A stretch of DNA of 21,194 bases from Bacteroidales bacterium (GTDB lineage: Bacteria > Bacteroidota > Bacteroidia > Bacteroidales > UBA932). Positions 14,770 through 21,194 of this stretch are shown here, one piece after another. Below the pieces are notes generated by a model that saw only the letters and a program-made list of their open reading frames with translations, was not told where the DNA came from and made no database searches. A program made the position numbers and the translations under genes. How positions within the stretch are numbered: the first letter of the stretch is position 1; each line of letters opens with the position of its first letter. Location: NCBI GenBank assembly GCA_017615435.1, contig JAGAAF010000052.1, forward strand, positions 1 to 21,194. The letters run 5' to 3'.

Positions 14770-15798
14770 TTAGTCTTTGACTGATTTAATCGCCTCGCGA
14801 ACCTTCACTTCGATTTCTTCGCAAAGCTCGGGATTGTCCTTAAGGAGCTGCTTGGCGGCTGCAAGGCCCTGGGCGAGTTTCTCGCCGTTGTAACTGAACC
14901 AGCTTCCGCTCTTGTGCACGATGTCGAACTCCACGGCGAGGTCGAGGATCTCGGCGGTCCTTGAGATACCTTCTCCGAAGACTATGTCGAACTCTGCCTT
15001 CTTGAAAGGCGGGGCCATCTTGTTCTTGACGACCTTCACACGCGTGCGGTTGCCTGTCGCTTCCTCGCCGTCCTTCAACTGGGTGATCCTGCGGACATCC
15101 AGACGTACGGAGGCGTAGAACTTAAGGGCGTTGCCACCCGTGGTGGTCTCAGGATTGCCGAACATAATGCCGATCTTCTCGCGCAACTGGTTGATGAAGA
15201 TGCAGCAGGTGCCGGTCTTGCTGATATTTGCCGTGAGTTTACGGAGAGCCTGGCTCATAAGGCGTGCCTGGAGGCCGACTTTGTTGTCGCCCATTTCTCC
15301 TTCAATCTCCGCCTTCGGGGTCAGAGCCGCCACGGAGTCGATTACGATAATATCGATAGCGCCGGACCTGATGAGGTTGTCGGCGATTTCGAGGGCCTGT
15401 TCGCCGTTGTCCGGCTGCGAAATCAGGAGATTCTCGAGATTGACGCCCAGCGCGGCTGCGTAGGTCCTGTCGAATGCGTGCTCCGCATCGATCATAGCGG
15501 CGATGCCGCCAAGCTTCTGCGCCTCGGCGATTGCGTGAATCGCGAGGGTCGTCTTACCGCTCGATTCGGGTCCGTAGATCTCGATGATGCGTCCACGGGG
15601 ATATCCGCCGATTCCGAGGGCGTGATCCAGTGCTATGCTCCCGGAAGGGATGACCTGGACGTCCGCTTCAGGCTGGTCGCCGAGCTTCATAATGGTGCCT
15701 TTTCCGTAATCCTTCTCGATTTTGTCGAGAGTTGCCTGCAATGCCTTCAACTTCGCGGCATTGACCTCAGCGGCCTTTGTTTCAACTTCTTTTGCCAT
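14770..15798 (-). CDS. recA: RecA recombinase
   Basis: The 342-residue ATPase forms filaments on single-stranded DNA, drives strand exchange and, where a LexA system exists, stimulates LexA cleavage. Walker A is GPESSGKT (76-83), catalytic Glu106 is in IDAEHAFD, Walker B is [12 protein letters not shown] with Asp154, and the L2-region [17 protein letters not shown] and [12 protein letters not shown] motifs are intact. The C-terminal tail ([10 protein letters not shown]) is shorter and less acidic than in E. coli. It has its own promoter 71 nt upstream, a 5' leader hairpin and shares its regulatory region with the divergent rlmN-recX operon. I saw no recognisable LexA-type palindrome near the promoter. 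trpS follows without a gap. Confidence 0.98.
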   Translation of the reverse strand: MAKEVETKAAEVNAAKLKALQATLDKIEKDYGKGTIMKLGDQPEADVQVIPSGSIALDHALGIGGYPRGRIIEIYGPESSGKTTLAIHAIAEAQKLGGIAAMIDAEHAFDRTYAAALGVNLENLLISQPDNGEQALEIADNLIRSGAIDIIVIDSVAALTPKAEIEGEMGDNKVGLQARLMSQALRKLTANISKTGTCCIFINQLREKIGIMFGNPETTTGGNALKFYASVRLDVRRITQLKDGEEATGNRTRVKVVKNKMAPPFKKAEFDIVFGEGISRTAEILDLAVEFDIVHKSGSWFSYNGEKLAQGLAAAKQLLKDNPELCEEIEVKVREAIKSVKD

Positions 15799-15845
15799 AA
15801 AAATCTGAAAAATTAAGTTTGTTAATAGTTAAAGTTTGGGGAGGA

Positions 15846-15863
15846 GCGCTTCCGGTGAAGCGC
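15846..15863 (-). promoter_or_regulatory. Hairpin at the 5' end of the recA mRNA
   Basis: A perfect 7-bp inverted repeat GCGCTTC/GAAGCGC with a 4-nt loop starts about 7 nt after the recA -7 box, so it would form at the extreme 5' end of the transcript. The rest of the leader to the ATG is T- and A-rich and unstructured. An mRNA-stabilising role is plausible but not shown. Confidence 0.5.
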
Positions 15864-15869
15864 AGTAGA

Positions 15870-15877
15870 CAAATATA
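15870..15877 (-). promoter_or_regulatory. recA promoter -7 box
   Basis: Minus-strand TATATTTG matches TAnnTTTG, 71 nt before the recA ATG. A -33 TTTG is absent at 19-21 bp, where the rlmN box lies. It is back to back with the rlmN promoter, 13 bp apart. Confidence 0.65.
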
Positions 15878-15890
15878 GTGATAATTTGCT

Positions 15891-15898
15891 TATTTTTG
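15891..15898 (+). promoter_or_regulatory. rlmN-recX promoter -7 box
   Basis: TATTTTTG lies 6 nt before the rlmN ATG. The intervening TAGGAG looks like a Shine-Dalgarno but directly abuts the ATG and would lie at the very 5' end of the mRNA, too close to act normally. Confidence 0.6.
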
Positions 15899-15904
15899 TA
15901 GGAG

Positions 15905-16918
15905 ATGAAAGAGAAACTTTTAGGAAAGAATCCGGAGGAACTGAAAGCGGCGGCGCTTGCGGCCGGCTTGCCTGCGTTTACGGGGAAGCAGCTGGCGCAG
16001 TGGCTCTATGAGAAGCGCGCGAAAAGCTTCGAGGAGATGACCAACATCAGCAAGGCCGGGCGTGAGAAACTCGCCGAGTTGTATGACCTGGGCGTCTCCG
16101 CCCCGGTCGGCGTAGCCGAATCCACCGACGGAACCAAGAAGTATCTCTTCTCCGTAGGCGACTTCGCCGTCGAAGCGGTTATGATACCCGATGAGGATCG
16201 CAAGACGCTGTGCGTGAGTTCTCAGGCGGGGTGCAAGATGGGATGCAAGTTCTGTATGACGGGTCGCCAGGGCTTCCACGGCAATCTCGAGCCGGCCGAC
16301 ATTCTCAATCAGTTCATCAGCATCGACGAATCGGCCGAGCTGACAAACGCCGTGTTTATGGGGATGGGCGAGCCGCTGGACAACACGGACAACGTGCTTA
16401 AGGCAATCGAAGTGCTGATTGCCCCGTGGGGCTTCGCGTGGAGTCCTAAACGCGTGACACTCAGTACGATAGGCGTGCTCCCGAGTCTTCGCCGTTTCCT
16501 TGACGAAAGCCGCTGCCATCTCGCGATTTCCATCCATAATCCTTTCCCGGACGAGCGTCTGGAACTTATGCCGGTGCAGAAAGCGTGGCCGGTTGCTGAA
16601 GTCGTACGTATGCTCAAAGACTACGACTGGACCGCCCAGCGCAGGGTCAGTTTTGAGTACACTATGTTCTCCGGCTGGAACGATTCGAAGCGTCACGCCG
16701 ATGCGCTCATCAGACTCCTCAGGGATATCGAATGCCGCGTGAACCTAATCAGGTTCCATCAGATCCCGGATTTCCCTTACCAGTGCGCGAGCCGCCAGAC
16801 GATGGAGGCTTTCCGCGACAGGCTTAATGCCGGCGGCATCACCTGTACCATCAGGGCCTCCCGCGGAGAGGACATCCTCGCCGCCTGCGGTATGCTTGCG
16901 GGAAAACACAATCAATAA
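15905..16918 (+). CDS. rlmN: Dual-specificity 23S rRNA A2503 / tRNA A37 C2-methyltransferase
   Basis: The 337-residue radical-SAM enzyme methylates C2 of adenosine 2503 in 23S rRNA and of A37 in some tRNAs. The iron-sulfur cluster motif CxxxCxxC is CKMGCKFC with Cys110, Cys114 and Cys117. The two further cysteines of the mechanism are Cys103 (TLCVSSQAGC) and the methyl-carrying Cys328 (AACGML). MGMGEPLDN, VTLSTIGVLPSL and LAISIHNPF are family blocks. Length is typical for this phylum. The TAnnTTTG box 6 nt before the ATG fixes the start. recX follows after 3 bp in the same operon. Confidence 0.96.
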   Translation: MKEKLLGKNPEELKAAALAAGLPAFTGKQLAQWLYEKRAKSFEEMTNISKAGREKLAELYDLGVSAPVGVAESTDGTKKYLFSVGDFAVEAVMIPDEDRKTLCVSSQAGCKMGCKFCMTGRQGFHGNLEPADILNQFISIDESAELTNAVFMGMGEPLDNTDNVLKAIEVLIAPWGFAWSPKRVTLSTIGVLPSLRRFLDESRCHLAISIHNPFPDERLELMPVQKAWPVAEVVRMLKDYDWTAQRRVSFEYTMFSGWNDSKRHADALIRLLRDIECRVNLIRFHQIPDFPYQCASRQTMEAFRDRLNAGGITCTIRASRGEDILAACGMLAGKHNQ

Positions 16919-16921
16919 GCT

Positions 16922-17380
16922 ATGAACGACGCCGCGAAAAAACTCCTCGACAGGCTTCAGAACCTGTGCGCCAAGCAGGAATGCTGCTCGGCGGATATGC
17001 TCCAGAAAGCCCTCAAGGCCCTCGACTATGACAGGGCCGCCGCGCAGGAGGTCGTGGACGCTCTCGTCAGAGACGGCTACGTCGACGACGCGCGCTACGC
17101 GGCGGCCTTCGCCCGTGAAAAATCCTCGATAACCGGCTGGGGTCCGGTAAAAATCAAATACGCCCTGGCAGCCAAAGGAATTAAGGGAGAAACAGCCAGC
17201 CAGGCGCTGGAAGAAATCGATCCGGGAAGAGCCGATGCAAAACTCCGCAAGCTTCTGGAGAACAAATGGAAAACCCTGGCGGAAGACCCTCAGGGCAAGC
17301 TCAAGCTCATAAAATTCGCACTCTCACGCGGGTACGAATACGAGCAGATACGCGTAGTGATAGAGGAAATCTGCGGCTAG
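16922..17380 (+). CDS. recX: RecX family regulatory protein
   Basis: This 152-residue protein belongs to the RecX family, which binds RecA filaments and usually inhibits RecA. Three tandem three-helix modules can be seen: ADMLQKALKALDYDRAAAQEVVDALVRDGYVDDARYAAAFAREK, then WGPVKIKYALAAKGIKGETASQALEEI, and the C-terminal LIKFALSRGYEYEQIRVVIEEI. It is in the operon of rlmN, not of recA, but that operon is divergent from recA across a common promoter region. The stop codon overlaps that of the convergent PAP2 gene in a CTAG palindrome. The last codons contain the likely PAP2-gene terminator. Confidence 0.9.
   Translation: MNDAAKKLLDRLQNLCAKQECCSADMLQKALKALDYDRAAAQEVVDALVRDGYVDDARYAAAFAREKSSITGWGPVKIKYALAAKGIKGETASQALEEIDPGRADAKLRKLLENKWKTLAEDPQGKLKLIKFALSRGYEYEQIRVVIEEICG
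17311..17339 (-). terminator. Probable terminator of the rfbD-rfbC-PAP2 operon, inside recX
   Basis: On the minus strand, 38 bp after the PAP2 gene stop, an 8-bp stem ATTCGTAC/GTGCGAAT (one G-U pair, 10-nt loop) is followed by TTTATG, so the stem end plus tail reads AATTTTA. The stem is only moderately stable. It lies within the recX coding sequence. Confidence 0.5.
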
Positions 17381-17964
17381 AAGCGCAGTACCAGATTTGC
17401 ACAATATGCCCCGCTGAGGGGATCGTAGGAGGGTGCCAGCGAAAGGTTGCCCTCTTCTTTGTCGCCCAAGTTCAGAGATTCCGCCACCCAGTTGCCTATT
17501 CCCGCGCTGAATACTCCAACCACTGCGCCGGCCACGGTGTCCCACCACCAGTGGCGATTGTGGACCACACGGCCATAGGCGACAGCGCCGCCGCAGGCAT
17601 AGAACAGCGCTCCCCAGCCCCAGCCGTAGTCCAGACGAATCAGTTCCGCGCCGGTAATGGCTGCGGCGGTGTGCCCGGAAGGGAAGGAGTGGTAGTTGGA
17701 CCCGTCCGGCCGCAGTTCCTTCACGGAGTACTTGAGGCCCTGGGTGATGAGGAACATAGACCCGTACCCCGCGGCGAGTGCGACCGCGCGTTCCCAGACG
17801 TTGTGGTTGGGCTGGATCCCGAGATATTCCGCGCCGAGGTCGAATACTATGGGGGTGAACTGCATAGGGGTTTCGTAGTACTGCCAGTCGGCCCATCTGC
17901 CGCTTTGCGCATTCGCGGCGCAGCAGACGGACAGGAGCGCAAGCAGTAGCAGGAACTTACGCAT
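17377..17964 (-). CDS. PAP2-family membrane/periplasmic phosphatase
   Basis: The 195-residue protein has a cleavable-looking signal (1-19, ending ANAQ) and the three-part phosphatase signature: KYSVKELRP (Lys78, Arg85), PSGH with His98, and GRVVHNRHWWWD with Arg132, His138 and Asp142. Hydrophobic helices around 60-77, 118-131 and 143-160 fit the compact PAP2 fold. Family members remove phosphate from lipids such as phosphatidate, undecaprenyl diphosphate or lipid A; the substrate here is unknown. Its start overlaps the rfbC stop by 8 bp, so it is translated with the dTDP-rhamnose genes, which hints at a role in envelope polysaccharide or lipid-carrier recycling. Its stop shares CTAG with recX. 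Confidence 0.9.
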   Translation of the reverse strand: MRKFLLLLALLSVCCAANAQSGRWADWQYYETPMQFTPIVFDLGAEYLGIQPNHNVWERAVALAAGYGSMFLITQGLKYSVKELRPDGSNYHSFPSGHTAAAITGAELIRLDYGWGWGALFYACGGAVAYGRVVHNRHWWWDTVAGAVVGVFSAGIGNWVAESLNLGDKEEGNLSLAPSYDPLSGAYCANLVLRF

Positions 17965-18529
17965 AGAGATCTTCGTTATAATCGAACAGATCTGCGGTTT
18001 CGCTAAGGCGGGGATGCGATTTGTCCTTTTCGGACAGAATGACCTTGTCCGCCGGAACCTGCCAGTCGATGCCCAGGTCGGGGTCGTCCCAGGCTATGGC
18101 CGCTTCCGCCGCCGGCTCATAGAAACGGTCGCACTTATACTGGATGACAGCCTCTTCCGACAGCACGCTGAAACCGTGCGCGAAGCCGCGGGGGATGAAG
18201 AGCTGACGGTGATTGTCGCCCGACAGGACCACGGCGACGTGCTTGCCGAAACTCGGGCTGCCCACGCGAAGATCGACCGCTATGTCCAGAACCTGTCCCT
18301 TGATGACCCTGAGGAGCTTGCTCTGGCTGAATCGTCCTTTCTGGTAGTGCAGTCCGCGCACCACTCCGTAGCTCGACTTGCTTTCATTGTCCTGCACGAA
18401 ACTGACAGGGCGCACCCGGGCCGCGAAATCCCTCTCGGAGAAGGACTCGAAGAAATAGCCGCGGCTGTCCCCGAACACCTTGGGCTCGACGATCACGACG
18501 CCCTCTATATCTGTCTTGATTACATTCAT
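17957..18529 (-). CDS. rfbC: dTDP-4-dehydrorhamnose 3,5-epimerase
   Basis: The 190-residue cupin enzyme makes dTDP-4-dehydro-L-rhamnose, the third step of dTDP-L-rhamnose synthesis. Visible elements are FGDSRGYFFESF (19-30), catalytic His61 in RGLHYQ, IPRGFAHGFSVLS, Tyr131 in QYKCDRFY and the conserved WDDPDLGIDW. Length is normal. I prefer the ATG at 18529: it gives the usual MNVIKTDIEG start and forms an ATGA overlap with the rfbD stop; an in-frame ATG at 18544 would add five residues. RfbA and RfbB are not in the window. It overlaps the PAP2 gene by 8 bp downstream. Confidence 0.95.
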   Translation of the reverse strand: MNVIKTDIEGVVIVEPKVFGDSRGYFFESFSERDFAARVRPVSFVQDNESKSSYGVVRGLHYQKGRFSQSKLLRVIKGQVLDIAVDLRVGSPSFGKHVAVVLSGDNHRQLFIPRGFAHGFSVLSEEAVIQYKCDRFYEPAAEAAIAWDDPDLGIDWQVPADKVILSEKDKSHPRLSETADLFDYNEDLYA

Positions 18530-19398
18530 ACGCGTTTGAGGCATTCTTCAAGGGAGTCTCTCCAATACGGGATCTCAACTCCGAAGGTTTTCTTGACGAG
18601 CGACTTGTCCAGCACGCTGTACTGCGGACGGCGGGCTTTGCTGCGGTAATCGGAACTCAGGCAAGGGGTGACCCTGCAGGAATAACCGCAGATGTCCTTT
18701 ATCGCCATTGCGAAATCATACCAGCTGACGGCGCCTTCGCTCGAATAGTGGTAAACGCCGACTTTGCCCAGCTGGCGGGTTTGCAGGATGTGCATTATCA
18801 GTCCGGCAAGATCGGCAGCGGAGGTGGGGGAGCCGACCTGATCGCAGACCACGCGGACTTCTTCGCGTGTGCTCATTATCGAACGCATAGTCCCCACGAA
18901 ATTCTTGCCGGCGGGGGAGTAAAGCCAGGCGGTGCGAAGGATTATGTACTTGCAGCCGGATTTCTGGATGGCTTTCTCGCCGGCGAGTTTGGTGCTGCCG
19001 TAGACGCTGCGCGGAGCGGGAGGAACGGTCTCTTTGATGGGGGTGTTGCCCTCGCCGGAGAAGACGTAGTCCGTGGAGATATGGATAAGGGTCGCGCCCA
19101 CCGCCTTGGCGATCTTCGCAAGGCTCTCCGGAGCGTCGCGGTTGATCGCGGCGGCGAACTCCACATCGTCTTCCGCTTTGTCCACATTGGTGTAGGCGGC
19201 GCAATTCACGATTACGTCGATCTTTTCGTTCTTCACGATGATCTCCACGGCCTCTTCGTTCGTGATGTCGAGGTGGATCGTTTCCGCTCCCGGCATCTCC
19301 CCGATGTCGGTGAACACGAAGCGGTCCGTGCTGTCTGCCGCAAGGCGGCGGAGCTCGCATCCCAGATTGCCGTTGGAACCTGTTACCAATACGTTCAT
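18526..19398 (-). CDS. rfbD: dTDP-4-dehydrorhamnose reductase
   Basis: This 290-residue short-chain dehydrogenase makes dTDP-L-rhamnose using NAD(P)H, the last step of the pathway. It has the nucleotide-binding GSNGNLG (7-13), NCAAYTNVDKAE, ISTDYVFSGEG, the catalytic Tyr133 and Lys137 in YGSTK, and LRTAWLYSPAGKNFV. The ATG at 19398 lies 7 nt after a consensus -7 box; a longer in-frame start at 19461 would run into the divergent rnhA gene. It leads the rfbD-rfbC-PAP2 operon. Start codons of rfbD and rnhA are 31 bp apart. Confidence 0.95.
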   Translation of the reverse strand: MNVLVTGSNGNLGCELRRLAADSTDRFVFTDIGEMPGAETIHLDITNEEAVEIIVKNEKIDVIVNCAAYTNVDKAEDDVEFAAAINRDAPESLAKIAKAVGATLIHISTDYVFSGEGNTPIKETVPPAPRSVYGSTKLAGEKAIQKSGCKYIILRTAWLYSPAGKNFVGTMRSIMSTREEVRVVCDQVGSPTSAADLAGLIMHILQTRQLGKVGVYHYSSEGAVSWYDFAMAIKDICGYSCRVTPCLSSDYRSKARRPQYSVLDKSLVKKTFGVEIPYWRDSLEECLKRV

Positions 19399-19405
19399 AA
19401 TTGTA

Positions 19406-19413
19406 CAAAAATA
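19406..19413 (-). promoter_or_regulatory. rfbD operon promoter -7 box
   Basis: Minus-strand TATTTTTG lies 7 nt before the rfbD ATG and only 2 bp from the divergent rnhA box. Any -33 element would lie within rnhA codons; none is obvious. Confidence 0.6.
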
Positions 19414-19415
19414 GT

Positions 19416-19423
19416 TATTTTTG
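19416..19423 (+). promoter_or_regulatory. rnhA-pdxA promoter -7 box
   Basis: TATTTTTG lies 6 nt before the rnhA ATG at 19430. Together with the rfbD box it forms an inverted repeat with a 2-bp centre. A -33 element would have to lie in the rfbD coding start; none is obvious. Confidence 0.6.
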
Positions 19424-19429
19424 CGGATA

Positions 19430-19912
19430 ATGGAGCAGAAGCAGACCATATATCTCTTCACCGACGGAGCCGCCAGCGGAAACCCCGGCCCGGGGGGCTA
19501 CGGCATCGTGCTCAAGTGCGGCGACATCCGCAAGGAACTCAGCGGAGGCTTCCGCCTCACCACCAACAACAGGATGGAGCTGCTTGCAGTCATCAAAGGC
19601 CTGGAGGCGATCAAATGGGAAAACGCCGAAGTGGAGGTGTACAGCGACAGCACATACGTGGTGAAAGCAATCACCGAAGGCTGGCTTGACACCTGGGTGG
19701 CTAAAGGATGGAAGAAGGTTAAGAATCCGGATCTATGGCAGGCTTTCCTTCCGCTCTACAAAAAGCACAAAGTCACTTTCCACTGGCTGAAAGGCCACGC
19801 CGGCCATCCGGAGAACGAGCGCTGCGACCGTCTCGCGGTCGCCGCCTACGGTCAGCCCGGCCTGCCGGCGGACGAAGGCTATGAAGCGACTAAAACCGAC
19901 ACATTATTTTAA
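19430..19912 (+). CDS. rnhA: Ribonuclease HI
   Basis: The 160-residue enzyme degrades RNA in RNA-DNA hybrids. The metal-binding catalytic set is complete: Asp12 ([14 protein letters not shown]), Glu50 ([10 protein letters not shown]), Asp73 (YSDSTYVV), and His123 with Asp133 in [16 protein letters not shown]. The basic handle region ([20 protein letters not shown]) of E. coli-type RNase HI is present. I start at 19430, since the in-frame TTG at 19421 is part of the promoter box. pdxA follows after 6 bp. Confidence 0.96.
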   Translation: MEQKQTIYLFTDGAASGNPGPGGYGIVLKCGDIRKELSGGFRLTTNNRMELLAVIKGLEAIKWENAEVEVYSDSTYVVKAITEGWLDTWVAKGWKKVKNPDLWQAFLPLYKKHKVTFHWLKGHAGHPENERCDRLAVAAYGQPGLPADEGYEATKTDTLF

Positions 19913-19918
19913 AGACAT

Positions 19919-21013
19919 ATGCAGAAAGACAATAGACTGGTTGTGGGTATCACACAAGGAGATTCGAACGGAATCGGCTACGAAGTCATAATCAAGGCCC
20001 TGAGCGACGAGCGCATACTCGAGCAGTTCACCCCGGTGGTGTACGGCTCCCCGAAGCTATTCGGCTTCTATCTCAAGACCATCCCCGAGATCGAGAATCT
20101 CCCTCTCAACAATATTTCAAACGCTAAAGAGGCGCAGCCCAGGAAGATCAATATCCTGAACTGCCTGCCCGACAGCACGTATGCCGAGCCGGGCAGCCCG
20201 AGCGCGGAAGCGGCCAATTCCGCCATCAAGGCGCTGGACGCCGCCGTCCGCGACATCAAGGCCGGCTCGATCGACGTGCTCGTCACCGGCCCGATCAACA
20301 AAAAGTCGGTTTCCATCCAGGGCTTCCAGTTCCCCGGACATACTGAATATCTGATGAACGCCTTCGGTGTGAAGGATGTGACGATGCTGATGGTAAGCGA
20401 CCGCATCAAGCTGGGCGTGGTTACCGGCCATATTCCTCTGAAGGATGTTTCGGGTGCGATCAGCGAAGAAAAGATTCTCAGCAAGCTCCGCCTGATGAAA
20501 GAATCTCTCATCAAGGACTTCGGCTACGACAACCCCACCATCGGTGTGCTGAGCCTCAACCCGCACAGCGGCGACGGCGGACTTCTCGGCACTGAAGAGC
20601 AGGACATCATAATCCCCGCGCTCAAGAAGGCTACGGAAGAGGGTATCGAGGCATTCGGCCCGTTCTCCCCGGACGGATATTTCGGACTGGGCAAATATCA
20701 GCAGTTCGACGCCACTCTGGCGATGTACCACGATCAGGGCCTGTCGCCTTTCAAGACCATCGCTTTCTCGGACGGCGTGAACTTCACAGCCGGTCTGCCT
20801 GTGGTCAGGACCTCGCCCGACCACGGTACTGCCTACGATATGGCCGGTCGCGATATGGCTGATCCGGTCAGTATGCGCTCCGCCATCTTCACGGCCGTGG
20901 ACATTTTCCGCCGCAGGCAGGCTCACGAAAAGCTGGTGGAAGGCCGTATGATAGACCGCACGCCCGTGGAGGAAGAGCGCCCGCAGCGCCCCGACCGTCC
21001 GCAGATCGCGTAA
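19919..21013 (+). CDS. pdxA: 4-hydroxythreonine-4-phosphate dehydrogenase
   Basis: The 364-residue NAD-dependent enzyme acts in the DXP-dependent route to pyridoxal 5'-phosphate. Family features are VGITQGDSNGIGYEVI near the N-terminus, VTGPINKKS, FPGHTEYL (His141) and the metal-binding histidines His171 (TGHIPL), His216 (LNPHSGDGG) and His271 (YHDQGL), plus RTSPDHGTAYD. It is some 35 residues longer than E. coli PdxA, partly through an inserted segment near 60-95 and a C-terminal tail rich in Glu, Arg and Pro (EEERPQRPDRPQIA). It is co-transcribed with rnhA. Confidence 0.95.
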   Translation: MQKDNRLVVGITQGDSNGIGYEVIIKALSDERILEQFTPVVYGSPKLFGFYLKTIPEIENLPLNNISNAKEAQPRKINILNCLPDSTYAEPGSPSAEAANSAIKALDAAVRDIKAGSIDVLVTGPINKKSVSIQGFQFPGHTEYLMNAFGVKDVTMLMVSDRIKLGVVTGHIPLKDVSGAISEEKILSKLRLMKESLIKDFGYDNPTIGVLSLNPHSGDGGLLGTEEQDIIIPALKKATEEGIEAFGPFSPDGYFGLGKYQQFDATLAMYHDQGLSPFKTIAFSDGVNFTAGLPVVRTSPDHGTAYDMAGRDMADPVSMRSAIFTAVDIFRRRQAHEKLVEGRMIDRTPVEEERPQRPDRPQIA

Positions 21014-21015
21014 GG

Positions 21016-21046
21016 TTGTGATTGTCACGAATTATACCTATTTTTG
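21016..21046 (+). promoter_or_regulatory. Promoter of the gene starting at 21092
   Basis: TTG (21016-21018), 3 bp after the pdxA stop, is followed after 20 bp by TATTTTTG (21039-21046), a good Bacteroidota promoter. The ATG lies 45 nt downstream after an AT-rich leader. No pdxA terminator is evident before it. Confidence 0.7.
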
Positions 21047-21091
21047 CACGACTTTTAAGTTTCACCAAAACCTTTTTTATGGTACTTGGAA

Positions 21092-21194
21092 ATGAGAAAA
21101 CCATTCGTTATCGCAGCAATGTTGCTGTGCTGCTCTCTTGCGATCGCACAAGAGGCTGACGAACTCGGTGGTAGCAATGCCGAGTTATCCGTTA
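21092..21194 (+). CDS. Start of an exported protein, cut by the window end
   Basis: The open frame continues past the window. The 34 visible residues begin with a Sec signal peptide, MRKPFVIAAMLLCCSLAIAQ, with likely cleavage after IA-Q or AQ, followed by EADELGGSNAELSV. Adjacent cysteines (LLCCS) are not in a convincing lipobox. An overlapping ATG at 21079 in another frame ends after 26 codons and is rejected. Family cannot be recognised from so little sequence. It has its own promoter separate from rnhA-pdxA. Confidence 0.65.
   Translation, partial: MRKPFVIAAMLLCCSLAIAQEADELGGSNAELSV

Noticed and set aside
15840..15905. LexA/SOS box in the recA promoter region.
   Set aside because: The only clear palindrome (15846-15863) lies after the predicted transcription start and is better explained as an mRNA hairpin.

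Overview
The window looks like a chromosomal housekeeping segment from a GC-rich member of the Bacteroidota, most likely order Bacteroidales. The evidence is gene content (secreted C1B aminopeptidase, C11 clostripain-type lipoprotein, M6 protease, L25/Ctc next to Pth, S4-domain TyrS) and 14 promoters of the Bacteroidota type (-7 TAnnTTTG, sometimes with a -33 TTTG or TTG 19-20 bp upstream). Genes are packed and GC-rich, while promoters are AT-rich. Genus cannot be fixed from this sequence. I saw no tRNA, rRNA, CRISPR array, insertion sequence or prophage.

Layout. 1-300: rpmH (L34) with its promoter and a bidirectional terminator. 284-4377 (minus): tyrS, rbfA, a LolC/E-type permease and a secreted bleomycin-hydrolase-like aminopeptidase, in one tight operon. 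4458-5213 (plus): tpiA. 5188-7301 (minus): secreted M6 metalloprotease coupled to a small lipoprotein. 7433-8611 (minus): rplY (L25) and pth. 8719-9960 (minus): clostripain-family lipoprotein. 10004-10900 (plus): xerD-like recombinase. 10902-11489 (minus): tdk. 11538-13649 (plus): coiled-coil/acidic-linker protein, rsmI and a membrane-anchored helix-hairpin-helix protein. 13609-15798 (minus): recA and trpS. 15905-17380 (plus): rlmN and recX. 17377-19398 (minus): rfbD, rfbC and a PAP2 phosphatase. 19430-21013 (plus): rnhA and pdxA. 21092-end (plus): start of an exported protein of unknown function.

The genes serve translation and its quality control (L34, TyrS, RbfA, L25, Pth, RsmI, TrpS, RlmN), genome maintenance (RecA, RecX, XerD, RNase HI, thymidine kinase), central and cofactor metabolism (TpiA, PdxA), dTDP-rhamnose synthesis (RfbD, RfbC) and envelope peptidases.

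I found no new gene system. The most interesting signal is architectural. Six genes have a TAnnTTTG box only 4-7 nt before the start codon, which implies leaderless or near-leaderless mRNAs. Four divergent pairs share back-to-back promoters, with the two start codons only 32 bp apart in the tightest case (rfbD/rnhA). At four convergent junctions, hairpins (one a clear intrinsic terminator) lie inside the coding sequence of the opposing gene.
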